Shown piece by piece: positions 25,218 to 36,764 of a stretch of DNA of 64,000 nt. Positions within the stretch are counted from its first letter, which is position 1, and each line of letters begins with the position of its first letter. The notes beneath the pieces were generated by a model. That model had not been told where the DNA came from, made no database searches, and was given only the letters and a program-made list of their open reading frames with translations. Source of the stretch: Euryarchaeota archaeon Ods02 (GTDB lineage: Archaea; Halobacteriota; Halobacteria; Halobacteriales; Halorutilaceae); contig JAQZDA010000005.1 in assembly GCA_028751075.1 (NCBI GenBank), forward strand, positions 55,071 through 119,070, written 5' to 3'. Made by a program: the position numbers and the translations under genes.

Positions 25218-25242
25218 CCGTACTTCGAACGCTCCGGTAGCA

Positions 25243-28029
25243 ATGAGCGACGACGTACCTTTCGACGCAGTGCGAGAGCTAGAGGTAGACGGTGAATCGT
25301 ACAAGATGGCGGACCTCACGGTCCTCGAGGAGGAAGGAATCTGCGACCTCGACAGCCTCCCCGTCAGCATCCGCGTGCTCCTGGAGTCCGTGCTCCGGAA
25401 CGCGGACGGAGACACCATCACCGAGGAGGACGTCCGGAACGCCGCCGCGTGGCAGCCGGACGTACCCGACCACGACCTCCCGTTCTCCCCGAGCCGCGTC
25501 GTCTTGCAGGATCTCACCGGCGTACCCGCGGTCGTCGACCTCGCGGCGCTCAGGTCGGCGGCGGACAGGAAGGACCGAGACCCCACCGTCGTGGAACCCG
25601 AGATACCGTGTGACCTCGTCATCGACCACAGCGTACAGGTCGACTACTTCGGAACCGGTGACGCGTACGAGAAGAACGTCGAGCTGGAGTACGAGCGCAA
25701 TGAAGAAAGGTACCGCTCTATCAAGTGGGCGCAGCAGGCGTTCGACGACTTCAACGTCGTACCCCCTGGAACGGGCATCGTGCATCAGGTCAACCTCGAA
25801 CACCTCGGCCGCGTCGTCCACCGACGGGAGGAGGACGGCGAAGACTGGCTGGTGCCCGACACCCTCGTCGGAACCGACAGCCACACCCCGATGATAGGCG
25901 GTATCGGAGTCGTCGGCTGGGGCGTAGGCGGCATCGAAGCCGAAGCCGCATTGCTCGGTCAGCCTATCACGATGAAGCTGCCGGAGGTCGTCGGCGTCCG
26001 CCTCACGGGAGAGCTTCCGGAGGGTGCGACGGCGACGGATCTCGTGCTCCACATCACCGAACGCCTCAGGGAGGTCGGCGTCGTCGACCGGTTCGTGGAG
26101 TTCTACGGCCCCGGAGTCTCCAGTCTGACGGTGCCGGACCGCGCCACCATCGCGAACATGGCGCCGGAGCAGGGTTCGACCATCAGCATGTTCCCAGTCG
26201 ACGACGCGACGCTCGACTACCTCGAGATGACTGGGCGCAGCGAGGAACACGTCGAGGTCGTGAAGGAGTACCTCGAAGCGCAGGGCTTGTTCGGCGAGCA
26301 GGAACCCGAGTACACGGAGACGGTGGAGTTCGACCTCGGCAGCGTGGAACCCAGTCTCGCGGGTCACAAACGTCCGCAGGACCGCATCCCGATGGGCGAT
26401 GTCGGCAGGAGCTTCCGCGAGCTCGTGTACGGCGAGTTCGAGGACGAGGTCGACGCCGACGACGAAGCCGCTTTACAGCGGTGGCTCGACGAAGGCGGGA
26501 ACGCCGAAGTACAGAGCGACGGCGGCGCGCAAGCGGTGGAGGCGGAACCCGACCTCGACCCCCTCACGAGGAAGACCGAAGTGGAGGTCGGCGGCGAACA
26601 GGTGGAGCTAGGTCACGGCGACGTCGTAGTGAGCGCGATAACCAGCTGCACCAACACCTCGAACCCCTCGGTGATGATGGCGGCCGGCCTGGTGGCGAAG
26701 AACGCCGTCGAAGCCGGACTGGAGATCCCGAGCTACGTGAAGACCAGTCTCGCACCCGGAAGCCGCGTCGTCACCGAGTACCTGGAGGACAGCGAGCTGA
26801 TGCCGTACCTCGAGGAACTTGGGTACGATGTAGTGGGATACGGCTGCACCACCTGCATCGGAAACGCCGGCCCTCTGCCGGAGGCTATCGAGGAGGCCAT
26901 CGACGAGCACGATCTCTGGACCACCAGCGTGCTCAGCGGTAACCGTAACTTCGAGGCGAGGATCCATCCGAAGGTCCGCGCGAACTACCTCGCGAGCCCG
27001 CCGCTCGTGGTCGCGTACGGTCTCGCGGGCACGATGGACGTCGACCTCGAGGAGGAGCCCGTCGGCACCGGTGAGGACGGTGAACCCGTCTACCTCGAGG
27101 ACCTCTGGCCGAGTCCGGACGAGGTGCACGAGGCGATACAGGACAGCGTGTCGCCGGAGATGTTCGAGGAGAAGTACGCGTCGGTGTACGAGGGCGACGA
27201 ACGGTGGGACGCGCTCGACGCGCCGACGGGCGACGTCTACGACTGGGACCCCGACTCCACGTACATCCGCGAACCCCCGTTCTTCAAGGACTTCCCCCTG
27301 GAGAAACCAGGCGTCGAGGACGTAGACGGCGCGCGGTGCCTGATGACGCTCGGCGACACCGTCACCACGGACCACATCAGTCCCGCCGGGCCGTTCGGAG
27401 AGGACCTCCCCGCCGGCGAGTGGCTGCTGGAGCGCGGCGTCGACCCCGTCGACTTCAACACCTACGGCAGCCGCCGCGGCAACCACGAGGTCATGATGCG
27501 TGGCACGTTCGCGAACGTCCGCATCGAGAACGAGATGCTGGACGACGTCGAAGGCGGATACACCGTGCACCATCCCTCGGGCGAGGAGACCACTGTGTTC
27601 GAAGCCAGCGAACGGTACCGCGACGACGGCACGCCTCTCTTGGTGATGTCCGGCGAGGAGTTCGGCACCGGTTCCAGCCGCGACTGGGCCGCCAAAGGAA
27701 CCGACCTTCTGGGTATCCGTGCGACCATCGCGAAGAGCTACGAACGCATCTACCGCGACAACCTCGTGGGGATGGGCGTCCTCCCGCTGCAGTTCCAGGA
27801 CGGCGACGGCTGGGAGGAGCTCGGGTTAGACGGCACCGAGGTGTTCAGCATCCACGGACTCGACGACGGCCTAGAGGTCATGGACGAGCTCACGGTGAAG
27901 GCGGAGAAGGATGACGGTGAGGTCGTGGAGTTCCAGGTTACCGCGCAAGTGGGGACGGAGGCGGGCGTGCGGTACGTCGAACACGGCGGCGTCCTCCACT
28001 ACGTGCTGCGTCGGCTGCTGACGGAGTAA
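25243..28029 (+). CDS. acnA: Aconitate hydratase, AcnA type
   Basis: 928 residues, full length. Interconverts citrate and isocitrate in the TCA and glyoxylate cycles. The three [4Fe-4S] ligands are in SAITSCTNTS (about residue 468) and GYGCTTCIGNAGPLPE (about 534-540). Other landmarks: TDSHTPMIGGIGVVGWGVGG near 210, GDTVTTDHISPAGP near 706, and GEEFGTGSSRDWAAKG near 805 in the swivelling C-terminal domain. The linker near residue 405-450 is extended and acidic (DEVDADDEAALQRW). Divergent from the CoA-transferase gene. Confidence 0.97.
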   Translation: MSDDVPFDAVRELEVDGESYKMADLTVLEEEGICDLDSLPVSIRVLLESVLRNADGDTITEEDVRNAAAWQPDVPDHDLPFSPSRVVLQDLTGVPAVVDLAALRSAADRKDRDPTVVEPEIPCDLVIDHSVQVDYFGTGDAYEKNVELEYERNEERYRSIKWAQQAFDDFNVVPPGTGIVHQVNLEHLGRVVHRREEDGEDWLVPDTLVGTDSHTPMIGGIGVVGWGVGGIEAEAALLGQPITMKLPEVVGVRLTGELPEGATATDLVLHITERLREVGVVDRFVEFYGPGVSSLTVPDRATIANMAPEQGSTISMFPVDDATLDYLEMTGRSEEHVEVVKEYLEAQGLFGEQEPEYTETVEFDLGSVEPSLAGHKRPQDRIPMGDVGRSFRELVYGEFEDEVDADDEAALQRWLDEGGNAEVQSDGGAQAVEAEPDLDPLTRKTEVEVGGEQVELGHGDVVVSAITSCTNTSNPSVMMAAGLVAKNAVEAGLEIPSYVKTSLAPGSRVVTEYLEDSELMPYLEELGYDVVGYGCTTCIGNAGPLPEAIEEAIDEHDLWTTSVLSGNRNFEARIHPKVRANYLASPPLVVAYGLAGTMDVDLEEEPVGTGEDGEPVYLEDLWPSPDEVHEAIQDSVSPEMFEEKYASVYEGDERWDALDAPTGDVYDWDPDSTYIREPPFFKDFPLEKPGVEDVDGARCLMTLGDTVTTDHISPAGPFGEDLPAGEWLLERGVDPVDFNTYGSRRGNHEVMMRGTFANVRIENEMLDDVEGGYTVHHPSGEETTVFEASERYRDDGTPLLVMSGEEFGTGSSRDWAAKGTDLLGIRATIAKSYERIYRDNLVGMGVLPLQFQDGDGWEELGLDGTEVFSIHGLDDGLEVMDELTVKAEKDDGEVVEFQVTAQVGTEAGVRYVEHGGVLHYVLRRLLTE

Positions 28030-28077
28030 AGCGGCGGTAGAGCCGCGAAAAGCCGGAGAAGAAGTCGCTTACTTAAT

Positions 28078-28527
28078 TTACTGGGGGCCGCCGCCTGTCT
28101 GCGCCTCCAGGCCTTCGTTCCATCCTCCGGCGTCGACTATCTCGAACAGCTTCCTCCAGTTCTCGTCGTCCTCCGCCTCCGGAAGCATCTCACGTAGCTG
28201 TCGGAAGTCGGCGGCGGGCACCTCCCCGTGCACGAGATCCATGACGACGCGTGCGTTGTAGGCGGCGTCGACGGGGTCGGCTTCGCTTCGTTCGGCGACT
28301 CGGTCGAGGAACTCCTGCCATCCGAACCTCTGGCCGTGTTCGTCTACGCCGCCGGTCATGTACCACTTTATCTCCATCGGCAGCGACGCGGCGAAGTCCT
28401 CGGCGTTCTCCTCGGGGATGCGTTCCCCTAACGTAGTCAACGTCGCCCTGATGGCGCGGACCGCTCTACCTGTGTCCGGCATCTCGAGCCTGTGCTGGAT
28501 CTCACCCGTGAACTCGTCGAAGTTCAT
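28078..28527 (-). CDS. DUF2267 family protein
   Basis: 149 residues from ATG 28527 (MNFDEFTGEIQHRLEMPDTG). Helical cytosolic protein with the DUF2267 pattern RAVRAIRATLTTLGERIPEE followed by FAASLPMEIKWYMTGG; a second half-domain repeat follows. Box A-like GTTAAC about 26 nt upstream. The longer in-frame ORF (to 28632) reads through that box and was rejected. Divergent from a phosphoribosyltransferase gene; DUF2267 genes often sit near such genes and Usp genes, as here. Function unknown. Confidence 0.85.
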   Translation of the reverse strand: MNFDEFTGEIQHRLEMPDTGRAVRAIRATLTTLGERIPEENAEDFAASLPMEIKWYMTGGVDEHGQRFGWQEFLDRVAERSEADPVDAAYNARVVMDLVHGEVPAADFRQLREMLPEAEDDENWRKLFEIVDAGGWNEGLEAQTGGGPQ

Positions 28528-28674
28528 ACCTACTTGTTCGAGCGTTAGACTGTTAACGAAGCCGGTGTCTACCATACTCTGGGAAAGCCCGAGGGTGTTT
28601 AAGCTGAACCTTGGGTTGTCACACGGTGGCAAACGTAGACCCTGTTGAAGGTAGGTGACGTCGAACTAACGGGT

Positions 28675-29298
28675 ATGATATACAGGGACAGGGAGGAAGC
28701 CGGTGATTCGCTGGCCGAGCATCTGATGGAGGAGGGCGTCGACGCTGACGTCGTCCTCGGCATCCCCCGCGGCGGCTTACCCGTCGCCGCCGCCGTCGCC
28801 AGAGCGTTCGACGCCGAACTCGACGTGGTGGCGGCGAAGAAGCTGAGGGCGCCATACAACGAGGAGCTAGCTATCGGGGCTGCGGCGGCGGACGGCAGCG
28901 TCTGGCTGAACGACGACGTGATAGAGAGGGTAGACGTCGACGAGGACTATCTGGAGGAGGAGACCCGTTGGGCGGCTAACGAGGCCTTGGACAAGGAAGC
29001 AGGCTACCGCGACGGCTCACTGGAGGACGTGGTCCGGGGTCGACGTGTCCTCGTCGTGGACGACGGCGTCGCCACCGGCGCCACCGCTCTCGCCTGCCTC
29101 CGAAGCGTGCGGGACGCCGGCGCCAGCTACGTAGCGTTCGCCGCCCCAGTGGGTTCAGGGAGCTCTCTCCGCAGGCTGGCGGGGGAGTGTGACGCCGTCT
29201 ACTGTCCCGAAAGGCCGAGGGATTTCTCCGCGGTCGGCCGATACTACGACGTCTTCGATCAGGTCTCCGACGAAGAGGCGATGAGCTACCTCGTATGA
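28675..29298 (+). CDS. Phosphoribosyltransferase-family protein
   Basis: 207 residues from ATG 28675 (MIYRDREEAGDSLAEHL). Type I PRTase fold: VLGIPRGGLPVAAAVARAF near residue 27 and the PRPP loop RRVLVVDDGVATGATALACL near 123. C-terminal part includes VYCPERPRDFSAVGRYYDVF. Homologs of this class often lack a known base substrate and occur in stress clusters, consistent with the DUF2267 and Usp neighbours. A TTG at 28645 is possible but less likely than the ATG. Confidence 0.85.
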   Translation: MIYRDREEAGDSLAEHLMEEGVDADVVLGIPRGGLPVAAAVARAFDAELDVVAAKKLRAPYNEELAIGAAAADGSVWLNDDVIERVDVDEDYLEEETRWAANEALDKEAGYRDGSLEDVVRGRRVLVVDDGVATGATALACLRSVRDAGASYVAFAAPVGSGSSLRRLAGECDAVYCPERPRDFSAVGRYYDVFDQVSDEEAMSYLV

Positions 29299-29358
29299 CG
29301 GCGGTGAACCCTCGACCGAGATCGAGGCCTGTTCTCGTGTATCCGGAACGCCGACGCC

Positions 29359-29367
29359 GTTTTAAGG
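29359..29367 (+). promoter_or_regulatory. Box A of the Usp gene
   Basis: GTTTTAAGG, centred 27 nt before ATG 29390. Confidence 0.55.
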
Positions 29368-29389
29368 TGGTAGACGGCGTAGATAGAGT

Positions 29390-29839
29390 ATGAAGTACCT
29401 CGTGGCTACCGATGGCTCCAGTGAGTCGATGGATGCTCTAGAGCGCTGTCTGGAGATAGCGGAGCCTTTGGGTGCCTACGTCGAGGTCGTGCACGTGGTG
29501 CAGCCGGAGCTACACGATCTCGGCGGCGTGGAGTCGGTGGAGTCAGCGGTCGATGCCAGGGAGAAGCTGGTGTTCGAGAGCGTCTCCGACGCGGAGGACC
29601 GTGGGCTGGATCTATTGGAGGAAGCCGAAGCCGTTCTCGCGGACAGCGACGTCGGCTACGACACCGGACTGCTGTACGGAGATCCTGCGCCCGCGATAGC
29701 CGATTACGCGGAGGAAGAGGGTTTCGACGGTGTCTTCGTCGGCCACAAAGGGAGGTCGGAACGGATGGAGTACCACCTGGGCAGCGTCGCCGCCGACCTC
29801 GTGCAGAGAGCCACCGTTCCCGTCACCGTGGTCCGCTGA
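29390..29839 (+). CDS. Universal stress protein, UspA type
   Basis: 149 residues, one Usp domain. N-terminal MKYLVATDGSSESMDALER and C-terminal FVGHKGRSERMEYHLGSVAADLVQRATVPVTVV, the ATP-binding G-2x-G-9x-G(S) pattern being kept as GHKGRSERMEYHLGS. Leaderless from the box A at 29359-29367. A soluble stress protein of unknown specific role, following the PRTase gene. Confidence 0.93.
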   Translation: MKYLVATDGSSESMDALERCLEIAEPLGAYVEVVHVVQPELHDLGGVESVESAVDAREKLVFESVSDAEDRGLDLLEEAEAVLADSDVGYDTGLLYGDPAPAIADYAEEEGFDGVFVGHKGRSERMEYHLGSVAADLVQRATVPVTVVR

Positions 29840-29876
29840 AACTGGTCTCCCCTGGCTTTCTATCCACTCCTTGGTT

Positions 29877-30605
29877 TCAGAAGCACGTCCAGCCGCCGTC
29901 GACGGGTAGGTTGACTCCGGTGATGTAGCTGGCTCTGTCGCTTGCGAGGAACGCCGCCGCCGGAGCTATCTCCTCGGGTTCAGCGGCGCGGTCGAGAGGG
30001 GTATGGGTGCGGACGTAGTCGTAGAACTCGTCGGTCTCCAGTAGCTCCTCCGTCATCGGCGTCCAGACGAAGCCGGGGCAGACGCTGTTGAAGCGGACGC
30101 CCTCGGTCGCGTAGTCGACGGCGACCTGCTGCGTGAAGTTCACGACGCCGCCTTTCGACGCGCTGTACGCTGACGCCCCCATGCCGCCGAGCAAGCCGTA
30201 GATGGAGCCGATGTTCACCACGCATCCCTCGGCTTCCATGAGATGAGGGAGTGCGGCTTTGGTGCAGTGCATCACTCCGTCGAGGTTGGTCTCGATTGAG
30301 TTCCTCCACTCCTCTAGCTCCATCTCGTGGAGCCGGGTGGAGTACGCGACTCCGGCGTTGTTGACTACGACGTCGAGGCCGTCGTAATCCTCGGCGACGG
30401 AGTCCATCAGCTCCTCCACGGCTTCGTAGTCCCTTACGTCGTTCCTACGGAACTCGACGTCGATGGCTTCCTCAGCCTCTCTGCCTGCTTCCTCGTCTAT
30501 GTCGGTGACGACTACGTCGGCTCCTTCTTCGACGTACTCCTCCGCTATCGCCTTCCCGATCCCTTTCGACCCACCGGTTACTATCGCTGTCTTTCCCTCT
30601 AACAT
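29877..30605 (-). CDS. Short-chain dehydrogenase/reductase (FabG-like)
   Basis: 242 residues. Classical SDR: NAD(P)-binding TGGSKGIGKAIAEEY at residues 10-24, NNAGVAYS near 85, catalytic Ser in NIGSIYGLLGG near 137, YSASKGG near 151, and C-terminal PVDGGWTCF. Acidic residue ID after beta-2 (VTDIDEEAG) suggests NAD rather than NADP. It may reduce or oxidise a 3-hydroxyacyl substrate, in keeping with the thiolase gene upstream on the same strand (about 110 bp away). Box A GGGTTAAGC about 31 nt upstream. Confidence 0.88.
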   Translation of the reverse strand: MLEGKTAIVTGGSKGIGKAIAEEYVEEGADVVVTDIDEEAGREAEEAIDVEFRRNDVRDYEAVEELMDSVAEDYDGLDVVVNNAGVAYSTRLHEMELEEWRNSIETNLDGVMHCTKAALPHLMEAEGCVVNIGSIYGLLGGMGASAYSASKGGVVNFTQQVAVDYATEGVRFNSVCPGFVWTPMTEELLETDEFYDYVRTHTPLDRAAEPEEIAPAAAFLASDRASYITGVNLPVDGGWTCF

Positions 30606-30716
30606 ACAAAGAGAGGTTTCGTCGACCGACTGCTTAACCCTAAAGTACTGTTACCATCGCGTGGAAACGCCGGCGGTTTCATATCGTTCCATCTGGCTCA
30701 TAGTTGCTCTACTCCT

Positions 30717-31895
30717 TCATCGTCTCCGTATCAACATCGCTATACCGCCTCCGCCGCCGATGCTCATGCCGACGACACCTATTTCGTGACCGTGTTCTCT
30801 CATGGTGTGGAGGAGCGACGTCGTCAGCATGCCGCCGCTGGCTCCGATAGGATGGCCGAGCGCGATGGCGCCGCCGCGGACGTTGAGCTTGTCGTCGGGT
30901 ACCTCGATCTCACGCTGAAAATGCACCATGGTGGCGGCGAACGCTTCGTTTATCTCGAAGACGTCGACGTCGTCGACCGAGAGGTCGTTGGAGGTGAGGA
31001 GGCTGTCGACGACGTCGGTGACGGACAGCCCGAACCATCTTGGGTTGCGGTAGCTCGTGGCGTGGTCGACGACGTCGTACACTGCTTCGTCGGTGACGTC
31101 TTCGGCGCGGTCGCGGTGGACCACGAGCGCGCAGCCGGCTCCGTCGCTGAGGTCGCTGGCGTTCCCCGCCGTGATGGAGCCGTCCTCTCTGAACGCCGGC
31201 CTCAGCTTCCCGAGCTTCTCCATCGACGTGTCGCGGGGGCCTTCGTCGCGCTCGACGGCTTCTCCGTCAACTTCGACGGCGACGACCTCGGGGTCGAAGA
31301 CGCCGGACTCCACGGCTTCGAGCGCGCGGCTGTGGCTCCGGAGCGCGTACCGGTCCTGCTCCTCCCTGCTGATGCCGTGTTCGTCGACGAGCTCCTCAGT
31401 CAGCTCACCCATGTGGCTGTCGAGGTTCATGTCCCAGAGAGCGTCCTTCACCATGGAGTCGACTAGCTCGGTGTCTCCGTGTCTTCTGCCTTTCCGTAGG
31501 TCGTGGAGGAGGTAGGGGGCGTTCGTCATCGACTCCATGCCGCCGGCGACCGCTACCTCGCTGCGTCCGCTGTCTATCTTGTTGACGGCGGTGGTGATGG
31601 CGCGGAGTCCGCTGCCGGAGGCTTCGTTCACCGTGGTGGCGTGGGTGATGTCTGGTAGTCTGGAGCGGACGGTTACCTGGCGGGCGGGTACCTGACCGAG
31701 GCCGGCGGATATCGCGTTCCCCATGCCGACCCAGTCGACGTCGTCGGGTTCCACCTCCGCGCCCTCGAGCAGCGCTTCGACGGATGTGGTTCCGAGGTCG
31801 ACGGCGGAGACGTCGGCGAGCGCTCCGAGGATCCTCCCGTGCGGCGTCCGTCTGGCCTCGACTACCGATGCATCTGTCGGTGTGTTCTTGGGCAT
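30717..31895 (-). CDS. Thiolase-family acetyl-CoA acyltransferase with Ser in place of both active-site Cys
   Basis: 392 residues, full length. Fold and landmarks of a thiolase: GGMESMTNAPYLL near residue 119, NEAFAATMVHF near 316, and GGAIALGHPIGASGG with His-348. The nucleophile position, normally Cys in NExCGSG, is Ser-93 (NEASGSGL), and the second catalytic Cys of the C-terminal CxGGG motif is Ser-378 (GMSIGGGGG). I recall that haloarchaeal BktB-type ketothiolases use a Ser nucleophile, so the enzyme may be active in PHA or fatty-acid type chemistry; this is inference. In haloarchaea such proteins often pair with a small OB-fold partner, not present here. Confidence 0.88.
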   Translation of the reverse strand: MPKNTPTDASVVEARRTPHGRILGALADVSAVDLGTTSVEALLEGAEVEPDDVDWVGMGNAISAGLGQVPARQVTVRSRLPDITHATTVNEASGSGLRAITTAVNKIDSGRSEVAVAGGMESMTNAPYLLHDLRKGRRHGDTELVDSMVKDALWDMNLDSHMGELTEELVDEHGISREEQDRYALRSHSRALEAVESGVFDPEVVAVEVDGEAVERDEGPRDTSMEKLGKLRPAFREDGSITAGNASDLSDGAGCALVVHRDRAEDVTDEAVYDVVDHATSYRNPRWFGLSVTDVVDSLLTSNDLSVDDVDVFEINEAFAATMVHFQREIEVPDDKLNVRGGAIALGHPIGASGGMLTTSLLHTMREHGHEIGVVGMSIGGGGGIAMLIRRR

Positions 31896-32098
31896 AAGTG
31901 GTTCGACGCCTCCTTCGGGGTTAAATCCGCGGCAGCGTTTCCATTAGGAGGGAGCAGCCGAAGGAGGTAAATGGCGTTCTAAACGTTCGTGTATGGCTTC
32001 AGTGGGTTTCCGGTAGATGTCACCGGCTTTTTCACGGTGTGAGATAGTCTATCCAGTTTTAACCCCGCCTGGTTCGAAGTTATCTACGGTGTTACAAG

Positions 32099-32518
32099 AT
32101 GCCACTGAGAGAGTTCGCAAGATCCAGCGTAGTGACCGCGTCACCCGATGAACCGATAGAACAGATAGCGAGGAAGATGGCTGACGAAGGCGTCGGCAGC
32201 GTCGTCGTCACGGAGGGCAGCCGTCCCGTCGGCATCGTGACAGACCGTGACGTCACGGTGCGCGCCGTCGCGAACGGAGGCGGCGACGGCATGCGAGCGG
32301 AGGACGTGATGTCCTCGGACCTCTGCACGGAGAGCGAGGGCAGCGGACTGTACGAGGCCGTGCAGTCGATGGGGGAGCACGGCGTCCGGAGGCTGCCGAT
32401 ATGTGACGGCGACGGCGAACTGACGGGGATAATCACGGCGGACGACGTCCGGGAGTTCCTGACAAACGAGGAACGCGAGATGAACGAGGTTCTGGAACAG
32501 CAGCGTCCGGCTTACTGA
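32099..32518 (+). CDS. Two-CBS-domain regulatory protein
   Basis: 139 residues, stand-alone CBS pair: VVTASPDEPIEQIARKMADE with GSVVVTEGSRPVGIVTDRDV, then EDVMSSDLCTESEGSGLYEA with HGVRRLPICDGDGELTGIIT. Binds adenine nucleotides or SAM in relatives. Box A TTTTAAC (32057-32063) implies a leader of about 11 nt. Convergent with the P-type ATPase gene. Target unknown. Confidence 0.92.
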   Translation: MPLREFARSSVVTASPDEPIEQIARKMADEGVGSVVVTEGSRPVGIVTDRDVTVRAVANGGGDGMRAEDVMSSDLCTESEGSGLYEAVQSMGEHGVRRLPICDGDGELTGIITADDVREFLTNEEREMNEVLEQQRPAY

Positions 32519-32550
32519 AAGCCGGCAGCCTCTCTATATCTCTTTCTCGA

Positions 32551-35292
<2,742 letters not shown>

Positions 35293-35432
35293 GCTGGTTC
35301 CGGTGATACAGGCAGGTATCTTGTTAGTTCTTCCCTGATGTTCTTCTCCATCGGTAAGTGTGGTTGTTGTTCACTGGTCGGCGGCCGTGATTTAGGTGTC
35401 GGCGTGTTCCAGCATCTGGTAACCGCTGTCGT

Positions 35433-35510
35433 TTACCTGTGGTTAACGGGGTTCGACGGGGTTCTTCAGAACCGAACGATAGAAGCCGTGAGGATAGTTA
35501 CCACAGGTAA
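35433..35510. promoter_or_regulatory. Inverted repeat upstream of tfb
   Basis: TTACCTGTGGT (35433-35443) and ACCACAGGTAA (35500-35510), perfect over 11 bases, 56 bp apart, ending just before the tfb box A (CTTAAGTG, about 29 nt before ATG 35551). Possible operator. Confidence 0.45.
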
Positions 35511-35550
35511 GCGAAGACTTAAGTGTGCGCGGGTTTAGTATTAAGATGTT

Positions 35551-36546
35551 ATGGTAGAACACCGAGCCGACGAGACGCTGGTACGCGAGGGCGAGGTCGA
35601 AGACCACCGAGAACGCATCCAGAAGGAGGACGAGCTCACCGGCGAAGACGAGGTCGAGGACTGCCCGGAGTGCGGAGGAAGCCACCTCGTCAGCGACAGC
35701 CGACGCGGAGAGGTCGTGTGTGAGGACTGCGGGCTAGTCGTCGACGACGTCCAGGTAGACCGCGGACCAGACTGGAGGGCTTTCGACAGCGCGGAACGCG
35801 ACCAGAAGAGCCGCGTCGGCGGCCCCGTCACGGAGACGATGCACGACCGCGGACTCAGCACGGAGATCGACTGGCGAGACCGCGACGCCAGCGGTCAGGC
35901 GCTGTCGAGCGAGAAACGCAGCCAGATGAAGCGTCTGCGGAAGTGGCACAAGCGGTCGCAGGCGAAGGGCAAGGAACGGCGGCTCCGGCACGCGCTCGGG
36001 GAGATTGAGCGGATGTCGAGCGCGCTCAACGTCCCCGACAACACGCAGGAGATCGCCGCCGTGATCTTCCGGAAAGCCCACGGCGAGGGCCTCCTTCCAG
36101 GTCGAAGCGTCGAAGGCGTCGCGGCCGCGTCGCTGTACGCCGCAGCCCGTCAGGAGAACCTCCCGCGGTCGCTGGACGACGTCGCCGACGTCAGCCGCGT
36201 CAGCCGTCAGGAGCTCGCCCGCACCTACAGGTACATCGTCCGCGAGCTCTCGCTCGAGATCGGTCCGACGAACCCCGCGAAGTTCGTGCCGCAGATTGCG
36301 AGCGAGCTCGGAGTCAGCGACGAGGTCGAATACCGCGCCGTCGAGATCATCGAGGACACCAGCGAGATGGGGTTGACGAGCGGCAAGAGCCCGAAGGGCT
36401 ACGCCGCCGCAGCCATCTACCTCGCGTCGATACTCGCGAACGACAAACGCACTCAGAACGCTGTCGCCGAGGTAGCGGAGGTCACCGAGGTCACCATCCG
36501 CAACCGATATCAGGAGCAGGCGGAGGCCATCGGCGCCGCAGTTTAG
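35551..36546 (+). CDS. tfb: Transcription initiation factor IIB
   Basis: 331 residues. Recruits RNA polymerase to TBP-bound promoters. Zinc ribbon CPECGG...CEDCG at residues about 38-60, B-finger/reader region DWRAFDSAERDQKSRVGGPV, then two cyclin folds with RSVEGVAAASLYAAARQENLPRS-type and SPKGYAAAAIYLASI repeats. N-terminus is extended by about 30 acidic residues before the ribbon. Haloarchaea usually carry several tfb genes; which paralog this is cannot be told. Confidence 0.96.
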   Translation: MVEHRADETLVREGEVEDHRERIQKEDELTGEDEVEDCPECGGSHLVSDSRRGEVVCEDCGLVVDDVQVDRGPDWRAFDSAERDQKSRVGGPVTETMHDRGLSTEIDWRDRDASGQALSSEKRSQMKRLRKWHKRSQAKGKERRLRHALGEIERMSSALNVPDNTQEIAAVIFRKAHGEGLLPGRSVEGVAAASLYAAARQENLPRSLDDVADVSRVSRQELARTYRYIVRELSLEIGPTNPAKFVPQIASELGVSDEVEYRAVEIIEDTSEMGLTSGKSPKGYAAAAIYLASILANDKRTQNAVAEVAEVTEVTIRNRYQEQAEAIGAAV

Positions 36547-36764
36547 AGTTTAGACCTAACCCCATTCTTAGCTATCGCCATCTACTCCCCCCTTCCCCTT
36601 CTCTCTAACCTCGGCCACCGTTCCCCCCCCCTCGATACCTCTTCCCCATCCCTTCCACCCAGACACCGAACCCCCCCTTTGGAAAATGACTGCTTCTACA
36701 GGGTTTACCGTAGCGTGATAACGTCCTTCCGGGTTCAAGAGGAAGCCGTGCTTACCCTTGGGTC
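36547..36764. other. C-rich intergenic stretch
   Basis: 218 bp between tfb and the SDR gene. Unusual pyrimidine-rich composition, with C-tracts of nine (36623-36631) and seven, interleaved with CTT/CCT. No ORF or RNA gene seen. May include the 3' end of the tfb transcript. Confidence 0.45.
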
